Below are positions 34,153 through 38,981 of a stretch of DNA of 38,981 bases, in pieces. Every line of letters starts with the position of its first letter. Within the stretch, counting starts at the first letter, position 1. Made by a program: the position numbers and the translations under genes. The notes under the pieces are model-generated. The model was given only the letters and a program-made list of their open reading frames with translations, had not been told where the DNA came from and did no database searches. The DNA comes from Defluviitaleaceae bacterium (lineage in GTDB: Bacteria; Bacillota_I; Bacilli_A; MOL361; Turicibacteraceae): contig WRKJ01000093.1 in the NCBI GenBank assembly GCA_009778135.1, positions 1 to 38,981 of the forward strand, read 5' to 3'.

Positions 34153-34743
34153 ATGATTAAAATTGCATGTGTAGGTGACAGTTTAACTTACGGTTACTTG
34201 GTTGAAGATAGAGAAGTCAACTGTTATCCAGCTGTTTTAAATGAACGACTTGGTGATACGTATGTGGTTGGAAATTTTGGTGTTAATGGACATACGTTAT
34301 TAAAAACAGGTGATGCGCCTTATTGGAATCATGAAAATTTTAAATTTAGTGCGATGATTGAACCGGACATTGTGCTGATCATGCTAGGCTCCAATGACGC
34401 CAAGCCGCATAACTTTACAACACTAGAAGACTTTTTACAAACCTATGAAGAAATGATTGCGTATTATCGTCAGCTAGATTCAAAACCGCGTATTTACATG
34501 ATGACACCACCAACAGTGTTTCCGTCTGAATTGCCGAAAATGTCGACGATTTCCCCTGAAGCGGTTAATGAAATAGCTGAGGGAATTAGAGGATTGGGAA
34601 AGAAGCTACGACTATCAGTGATTGATATGAATAAAAAAACAGCGGATCATCCCGAATGTTTTGTATCTGACGGGGTTCATACGAATAAAAAAGGTGCAGA
34701 GCTGATTGCAACTGTTATTTTTAGAGAATTATCTAAGAAATAA
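34153..34743 (+). CDS. SGNH/GDSL hydrolase
   Basis: This 196-aa esterase-type protein has the four SGNH blocks: nucleophile Ser in IACVGDSLTYGY (residue 10), Gly in FGVNGHT, Asn in IMLGSNDAKP and the Asp/His pair in FVSDGVHTNKKG. There is no signal peptide, so it is cytoplasmic. Family members remove acyl or acetyl groups from lipids or sugars; the substrate is not visible. GGAGG lies 7 nt before the ATG. Confidence 0.92.
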   Translation: MIKIACVGDSLTYGYLVEDREVNCYPAVLNERLGDTYVVGNFGVNGHTLLKTGDAPYWNHENFKFSAMIEPDIVLIMLGSNDAKPHNFTTLEDFLQTYEEMIAYYRQLDSKPRIYMMTPPTVFPSELPKMSTISPEAVNEIAEGIRGLGKKLRLSVIDMNKKTADHPECFVSDGVHTNKKGAELIATVIFRELSKK

Positions 34744-34770
34744 AGATAGCATGACGCGTACAAGTAAAGA

Positions 34771-34833
34771 TTGTAATATGACTCAAAATCAAGTATAATA
34801 GTACCATTAAGGGCGATGGCTTTTGTCGCCCTT
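34771..34833 (+). promoter_or_regulatory. hpt promoter followed by a hairpin at the transcript start
   Basis: TTGTAA (34771-34776), 17 nt, TATAAT (34794-34799). The new RNA would begin next to an 8-bp perfect hairpin, AAGGGCGA/TCGCCCTT (34809-34833). It has no T-run, so it is more likely a stabilising or regulatory leader than a terminator. Confidence 0.7.
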
Positions 34834-34904
34834 ATATGTTTGTCCTTTGTTTGATTTGAATGAAGGAAATGGAATACCATTTAAAGAGGAAGGGTTTGGG
34901 AAAC

Positions 34905-35447
34905 ATGCATCAAGATATTGATAAAATTTTGTTGTCACAGGAGGAAATTGAATTAAAGTCAGCTGAACTTGCGAGACAGTTAAAAGTTGACTATGAAGAC
35001 AAACAACCTATTTTATTGGGACTTTTAAAAGGGTCGACGATGTTTATGGCTGATTTAATGAAGCATCTTGATATCGATTTACAAATTGATTTTATGGATG
35101 TTTCGAGTTATCATGGGACTTCTTCAACTGGTGATGTGAAAATTGTAAAAGATTTAGATCTTTCGGTACGCGGTCGACATGTTTTGATTGCTGAAGATAT
35201 TGTTGATACGGGGCGTACTTTAGAAAAAGTGATCGAGCTTCTTAAGCACCGTGGTGCCATCACAGTTGAAATGGTGACCATGCTAGATAAACCAGAAGCA
35301 CGTATTGCACCCATTACAGCGAAATATATCGGTTTTACGATTCCAAAAGCATTCGTTGTTGGATACGGATTAGACTATAACGAAAAGTATCGCAACTTGC
35401 CTTATATTGGGATTTTAAAACAAGCTGTGTATTTAGAAAACGAATAA
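34905..35447 (+). CDS. hpt: hypoxanthine phosphoribosyltransferase
   Basis: Hpt (180 aa) salvages hypoxanthine and guanine with PRPP. The PRPP loop VLIAEDIVDTGRTL (about 98-111), the early ILLGLLKGSTMFMADLM and the C-terminal FVVGYGLDYNEKYRNLPYIG are diagnostic. I chose ATG 34905 because it gives the usual length and GAGGAAGGG precedes it; the frame opens at 34860 without a ribosome binding site. It shares a terminator with convergent ilvE. Confidence 0.95.
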   Translation: MHQDIDKILLSQEEIELKSAELARQLKVDYEDKQPILLGLLKGSTMFMADLMKHLDIDLQIDFMDVSSYHGTSSTGDVKIVKDLDLSVRGRHVLIAEDIVDTGRTLEKVIELLKHRGAITVEMVTMLDKPEARIAPITAKYIGFTIPKAFVVGYGLDYNEKYRNLPYIGILKQAVYLENE

Positions 35448-35470
35448 AAAGGGACTCGATTGAGTCCTTT
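35447..35470. terminator. shared terminator of hpt and ilvE
   Basis: AAAGGGACTC and GAGTCCTTT form a stem around GATT. The T-run is best on the minus (ilvE) strand. Confidence 0.85.
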
Positions 35471-35492
35471 AATCATATAAAAGTTCAGCTAG

Positions 35493-36521
35493 TTAAACTT
35501 GAAATACCCAGCCTTCTGGTGCTTCGATGTCACCAAATTGGATGCCTACGAGCTCATCATACAGCTTTTGAGTGAGTGGTCCTACTTCTGTTTCAGAGTA
35601 AAAGACATGATCTTTTCCTTTAACTGTAATCGCACCAACTGGCGTGACAATTGCAGCTGTTCCACATGCGCCTGCTTCTTTATATTGATCAAGTTGATCG
35701 ATGTAAATGTCGCCTTCTGTTGCTTTTAAGCCTAAGCGATGTTCAGCCAAGTAAAGCAGGGCGTATTTTGTAATGGAAGGTAAAATAGAGTCAGACTTTG
35801 GTGTTACAAATTCGTTGTCATGGGTAATGGCAAAGAAATTCGCTGCACCCACTTCTTCAATTTTAGTATGTGTTGCTGGATCTAAATACACGACATCTGT
35901 ATAACCTTGCGCTCTTGCTAATTTTCCAGGCAACATGCTGCCTGCATAGTTTCCACCGACTTTTGCACGACCTGTTCCAAATGGAGCTGCTCGGTCATAA
36001 TCAAAGCTGGCTAAAAATCTGGCTGGTTGTAAGCCGCCTTTGAAATAAGCGCCAACTGGCATGGCAAAGACAATAAACATAAATTCAGGGGCTGGCGCAA
36101 CGCCGATCATATCGCCAACGCCAATTAACAACGGACGTAAATATAAAGTTCCACCACTGCCATAAGGCGGGATGAATGCTTCATTGGCACGCACGACTTG
36201 TTTGACGGCGTCAATAAATTTTTCTTCAGGGACTTCTGGCATCAACAACCGTATTGCAGATTTATTGAGTCGTTTTGAATTCTCATCCACACGGAACAAT
36301 TGAACATCACCAGACTTTGTTCGATATGCTTTTAACCCTTCAAAGCATTGTTGTCCGTAGTGAAGTGCAGGTGATGATTCAGAAATGGTCAATTGATTGC
36401 CTTCAACGAGCTTTCCCGCATCCCACTTTCCATCTTTATATGTTGATACGTAACGCAATGGCAAATCACGATACATAAAGCCTAAGTCATTAAAATCTAA
36501 CGTTTCTGCTTGTACTGCCAT
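35493..36521 (-). CDS. ilvE: branched-chain amino acid aminotransferase
   Basis: IlvE (342 aa) is a class IV PLP aminotransferase interconverting Leu, Ile and Val with their keto acids. HYGQQCFEGLKAYRT, the PLP-lysine region AKVGGNYAGSM, EVGAANFFAI and EAGACGTAAIVTPVGAI match the group II BCAT family. I chose ATG 36521 because GGAGG lies 8 nt upstream; an in-frame ATG at 36536 precedes that site and is unlikely. The gene is preceded by a promoter, a leader peptide very rich in branched-chain residues and an intrinsic terminator, so transcription attenuation is likely. Confidence 0.95.
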   Translation of the reverse strand: MAVQAETLDFNDLGFMYRDLPLRYVSTYKDGKWDAGKLVEGNQLTISESSPALHYGQQCFEGLKAYRTKSGDVQLFRVDENSKRLNKSAIRLLMPEVPEEKFIDAVKQVVRANEAFIPPYGSGGTLYLRPLLIGVGDMIGVAPAPEFMFIVFAMPVGAYFKGGLQPARFLASFDYDRAAPFGTGRAKVGGNYAGSMLPGKLARAQGYTDVVYLDPATHTKIEEVGAANFFAITHDNEFVTPKSDSILPSITKYALLYLAEHRLGLKATEGDIYIDQLDQYKEAGACGTAAIVTPVGAITVKGKDHVFYSETEVGPLTQKLYDELVGIQFGDIEAPEGWVFQV

Positions 36522-36610
36522 ATTTGACGCCTCCAATGTGTTGTTATTTAATTGTTTTGGCTGTGACGATTGATGATGAAGTTACCCCTGTTTTTTTGCT
36601 TTCATCTTAT

Positions 36611-36639
36611 GAAAAAAGACTCACTTGTTTGTGTGAGTC
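36611..36639 (-). terminator. attenuator terminator upstream of ilvE
   Basis: On the minus strand GACTCAC and GTGAGTC pair around ACAAACAA and are followed by T6, about 90 nt before the ilvE ATG and after the leader ORF. The TCACAC in its 5' arm can instead pair with GTGTGA in the leader ORF (36721-36726). Confidence 0.85.
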
Positions 36640-36716
36640 GACCATTAAAGCTACTTGAATCATTTAACTTAGCATACGTATAAATTAAAAAATATCAGTA
36701 ATTACTTTTGATAGGG

Positions 36717-36812
36717 TCATTCACACTGAGAAAAAATCAAATTGATGGCAATATTAGCCTTGAGGAGGGGATTGACCACACCGACCCCAAGCAGATCAAT
36801 TTCAATTTCCAT
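36717..36812 (-). CDS. ilvE leader peptide, 31 aa
   Basis: ATG 36812 is 9 nt after GGAG. The peptide starts MEIEIDLLGVGVVNPLLKA and ends LIFSQCE; 13 of 31 residues are Ile, Leu or Val. The gene lies between the ilvE promoter and an intrinsic terminator. A ribosome stalled at the Leu/Ile codons (residues 16-26) would leave GTGTGA in the last codons free to pair with the terminator's 5' arm; one reaching the stop would cover it. This is the logic of amino acid attenuation, here apparently for branched-chain amino acids. Confidence 0.8.
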   Translation of the reverse strand: MEIEIDLLGVGVVNPLLKANIAINLIFSQCE

Positions 36813-36849
36813 GATGAATCACTCCATTCTTTCTAAAGTGTTGTGGGAT

Positions 36850-36878
36850 ATCTTAGCACAATTTTACACATCTGTAAA
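36850..36878 (-). promoter_or_regulatory. promoter of the ilvE leader
   Basis: On the minus strand TTTACA (36873-36878) is 17 nt from TAAGAT (36850-36855). Confidence 0.8.
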
Positions 36879-36883
36879 TAGAG

Positions 36884-36920
36884 AATTCATTGAAAATGTT
36901 TTAATTCATTGAAAATGTTT
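36884..36920 (-). promoter_or_regulatory. two tandem 19-nt repeats upstream of the ilvE promoter
   Basis: AATTCATTGAAAATGTTTT occurs twice in tandem (36884-36902 and 36903-36920), immediately upstream of the -35 box. Read on the minus strand, CATTTTCAATGAATT matches the CodY consensus AATTTTCWGAAAATT at 11 of 15 positions. CodY senses branched-chain amino acids, which fits an ilvE gene. The protein assignment is inference. Confidence 0.5.
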
Positions 36921-36937
36921 ATTTTTCGAACATAAGT

Positions 36938-36966
36938 AAAAAAGAAATGTCAGGCGACATTTTTTA
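36938..36966 (-). terminator. terminator of the radical SAM gene
   Basis: AAATGTC and GACATTT pair around GCCT, followed by TTTTTT on the minus strand. Confidence 0.8.
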
Positions 36967-36981
36967 TTTTTTACGCCCTTT

Positions 36982-37920
36982 TTAGGGTCTAAACAATCGT
37001 CCTTGATAAGTCTGACGCTCGGTTAAAGTATCATCAATTTGGTTTAAAATTTCCCACTTTTTAAGGCTCCATAAAGGGCCGATTAAATCTTCACGGGGAC
37101 CATCACCTGTGATTCGGTGCATGACGATTTCTGGATTAATCATTTCTAATTGGCGAACAACCAAGTCAACATATTCATCTCGTTCCAGAAGTCGCATCAT
37201 GCCTTTTCTAACCATATGAGCCATCGCTGTTTTCTCTAGTACATGTAAAAGATGGATTTTCAACCCTTGAATATCAAGATTCCCTACAGCATGCGCCGTT
37301 TCCATCATCATCTCATCAGTCTCACTTGGAAGTCCATTGATCATATGAACAATGACATTGATATTTTTTGCTCTTAACTTGGCGACACCATCTAAAAACG
37401 TTTGATAATCATGTGCACGGTTAATTAGCTTACTGGTTTTTTCATGCATCGTTTGTAAACCTAACTCAACCCACAGATTAACCCTTTGATTCAGTTCACC
37501 TAAATATGCCACGACGTCATCTGGTAAACAATCTGGACGTGTCGCAATGGAAAGACCGACAATATGAGGGTCAGCCGCCAAAACAGCTTCGTACTTTTCT
37601 TTTAACACGTGAAGCGGCGCATGGGTGTTAGTAAAAGCTTGAAAATAGGCGATGTATTTAGCTTCAGGCCACTTGGTGTGCATGCGGTCTCGAATTTGGT
37701 GAAATTGTTTTAACAAGTCATCTTTGGGATTACCTGCAAAATCGCCACTTCCTTTAATGCTGCAAAATGTACAACCGCCATAAGCAACGGTGCCATCAAT
37801 ATTGGGACAAGTAAAGCCAGCATTGATCATGACTTTGAATACTTTACCCCCGTACTTCTCTCGCAAATGGGAATTTAATGTATGGTATCTTTTTCCTGTT
37901 TCCGGATGTGGAAATGTCAT
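36982..37920 (-). CDS. YtqA-like radical SAM protein (TIGR01212 type)
   Basis: This 312-aa protein has an atypical cysteine pattern, GFTCPNIDGTVAYGGCTFCS, i.e. C-x11-C-x2-C, which is typical of the TIGR01212/YtqA family and not of standard CxxxCxxC enzymes. IAYFQAFTNTHAP, VGLSIATRPDCLPD, WVELGLQTMHE and HMINGLPSETDEMM are core SAM-barrel motifs. The reaction is not established with confidence for this family. GAGGTG lies 5 nt before the ATG. It has its own terminator and is followed by the ilvE control region. Confidence 0.9.
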   Translation of the reverse strand: MTFPHPETGKRYHTLNSHLREKYGGKVFKVMINAGFTCPNIDGTVAYGGCTFCSIKGSGDFAGNPKDDLLKQFHQIRDRMHTKWPEAKYIAYFQAFTNTHAPLHVLKEKYEAVLAADPHIVGLSIATRPDCLPDDVVAYLGELNQRVNLWVELGLQTMHEKTSKLINRAHDYQTFLDGVAKLRAKNINVIVHMINGLPSETDEMMMETAHAVGNLDIQGLKIHLLHVLEKTAMAHMVRKGMMRLLERDEYVDLVVRQLEMINPEIVMHRITGDGPREDLIGPLWSLKKWEILNQIDDTLTERQTYQGRLFRP

Positions 37921-37994
37921 TTTTTCACCTCAGTCTATCTGCTTGACAAATGTTACCATCAAAAGTCTTAATTTGACACTTTTTAAAATGACAA

Positions 37995-38411
37995 CTACGT
38001 CGTTTTCATCAATTGATGCATGCCGATTGACTTAGGTGTTGTCAGTTTAAAGCCAAATTTTTCATAGAGGAACTTTGCATCACCGTCAGCGATTAAACTC
38101 ACATATGATTGTGGTGTTGCATGCGCTTCTAACCATTTCATTAGCGCTGTCATGATCTTTTTCCCGATCCCTTTTCCTTGATAGTTGGGGTGCACCACAA
38201 CATCTACAATCTGAAACGTTGTTGCACCATCGCCAATGATACGACCCATACCAACGAGCAACTCGCCGTCTCTAACTGTTACCATATAATTAGAATGCGC
38301 CAATCCTTTTTGAACCCCTTGAATATTTCTAGCTGACATCCCTGCTAAAAGCCTTAACTCAACGAACGCTTCAGCAGTGGGTAACTCAAAATTCATGTTA
38401 AGCAATGACAT
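37995..38411 (-). CDS. GNAT-family N-acetyltransferase
   Basis: A small acetyltransferase of about 138 aa with the acetyl-CoA motif VVDVVVHPNYQGKGIGKKIM and a preceding VTVRDGELLVGMGRIIGDG. The substrate is unknown. Start choice is difficult: ATG 38411 is only 3 nt after AGGAGG; TTG 38405 is 9 nt after it and could be the true start; ATG 38432 lies upstream of the site. The gene is upstream of the radical SAM gene on the same strand, 74 nt apart. Confidence 0.88.
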   Translation of the reverse strand: MSLLNMNFELPTAEAFVELRLLAGMSARNIQGVQKGLAHSNYMVTVRDGELLVGMGRIIGDGATTFQIVDVVVHPNYQGKGIGKKIMTALMKWLEAHATPQSYVSLIADGDAKFLYEKFGFKLTTPKSIGMHQLMKTT

Positions 38412-38577
38412 ACACCTCCTCATGACTTTCATGCTCGTTTACACTTTTAATTATACCATTATAGGCGAGTTTTCGCAATCATGCGGACTTTAAAATGATT
38501 TATCATGCTTAAAAACATTGCTTGTTTTCATAGATTTATAGCGTTCAATATGGTAAAATTATCGGAACAAGTTATTG

Positions 38578-38697
38578 TGATATAATAGCCCACATTTGGC
38601 GAGCAACAACGGCTTGAAAAACTTTAAGCATGAATTTCTTTAACAACCAAAAATAAGTATATCCAAGAGCAACAGAGCATTTGGTTATACCTATTTT
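38578..38697 (+). ncRNA. possible small RNA: extended -10 promoter to terminator
   Basis: An extended -10 (TGATATAAT, 38578-38586) is followed about 105 nt later by a terminator. In that hairpin AAATA, GTATA and CCAA pair with TTGG, TATAC and TATTT (38651-38697), and T5 follows. No ORF with a ribosome binding site lies between. The -35 is poor. On the minus strand a 19-codon frame (MLKVFQAVVARQMW...) covers the same stretch, so a decayed element is an alternative. Confidence 0.35.
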
Positions 38698-38981
38698 TCG
38701 TTTATAGATGTTCTAGCTATCAAAAGCAAAAATCATTTGTCAAAACTATCAATCCCATGATTGAACTTGCCCATGTTCAACTAGAAAACCATGTAACAAC
38801 CCAAGCCATTCAAGTTCAGAAATGAAAAGCTATGCAACTTCAGCTGATGGTATTTGTTCAAAGGGTCAAATCAAAAAATCTTTCAAATTTTGGAAATCCA
38901 CCCCGTAGGGGTTAGTTCCAAAATTCAAGCCACGAGACCGTGGCTCGGTGCGTCAAATAATCGAAATCCATTCCGTTAGGA
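38698..38981. other. non-coding right edge with tandem hairpins
   Basis: No intact gene. A hairpin at 38886-38925 has perfect 10-bp outer arms (AATTTTGGAA/TTCCAAAATT) and an inner ACCCC/GGGGT stem. A second follows at 38929-38944 (GCCACG/CGTGGC). A second copy of the first motif starts at 38963 (GAAATCCATTCCGTTAGGA), 70 nt after the first GAAATCC, and runs off the window. It could be a structured RNA, tandem repeat or the end of a mobile element. Confidence 0.55.

Noticed and set aside
36540-36720. T-box riboswitch upstream of ilvE
   Set aside because: The leader is too short and lacks a T-box AGGGTGGNACCGCG-like sequence; leader-peptide attenuation explains it better.
38698-38981. CRISPR array at the right edge
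   Set aside because: Only two partial motif copies 70 nt apart are visible, they differ in sequence, and there are no cas genes or regular spacers.

Overview
The window looks like a chromosomal segment of a low-GC Gram-positive bacterium (Bacillota). The evidence is AGGAGG-type ribosome binding sites, TTGACA/TATAAT promoters, many hairpin-plus-T-run terminators, an LPXTG sortase substrate, an AgrD-like peptide and LytTR signalling. UGA is a stop codon. A long single-chain PurL (about 1240 aa), MEP-pathway isoprenoid genes and a transketolase split in two point away from typical Bacillus or Lactobacillus and toward a clostridial or erysipelotrichial-type lineage. I cannot name the genus.

Layout. 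1-820: edge of a minus-strand gene, an orphan strong terminator and the control region of a surface protein. 819-6836: a 2005-aa wall-anchored protein with an L-type lectin-like head, two SpaA-like domains, 11 repeats of about 92 aa and an LPQTG tail. 6910-7784: rpsD with a long leader. 7792-10380: minus-strand chrA, a HipA-like kinase and a small membrane protein. 10526-14346: ispF, ispD, a transaldolase-like aldolase (fsa) and split transketolase, all minus strand. 14635-20571: a LytTR/AgrC-type two-component pair, a convergent AgrD-like gene with a serine in place of the usual cysteine and no agrB in view, a 29-aa perfectly amphipathic peptide behind a consensus promoter, and a MacB-type ABC transporter with a curious internal repeat. 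20631-26341: purE-purK-purL, interrupted by a 187-nt near-palindrome. 26390-34013: two paralogous tail-anchored acidic proteins flanking a heterodimeric ABC exporter. 34153-38411: SGNH hydrolase, hpt, ilvE with its own attenuator leader peptide, a YtqA-like radical SAM protein and a GNAT. 38433-38981: no intact gene; a promoter/terminator pair and tandem hairpins.

How the genes may work together. The 14.6-20.6 kb block reads as a peptide-signalling island: sensor, regulator, pro-signal peptide, surfactant-like peptide and peptide-type ABC transporter. The 26-34 kb block looks like an exporter with duplicated membrane-anchored accessory proteins; the second copy still carries a remnant of the purL 3' end, which shows how the duplication arose. 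The strongest new items are the ilvE leader-peptide attenuator (36.6-36.9 kb), the amphipathic peptide (17.34-17.43 kb), the duplicated H-loop modules in the MacB-like protein, the duplicated purL tail, and the fsa start site that is separated from its Shine-Dalgarno sequence by a long-range stem.
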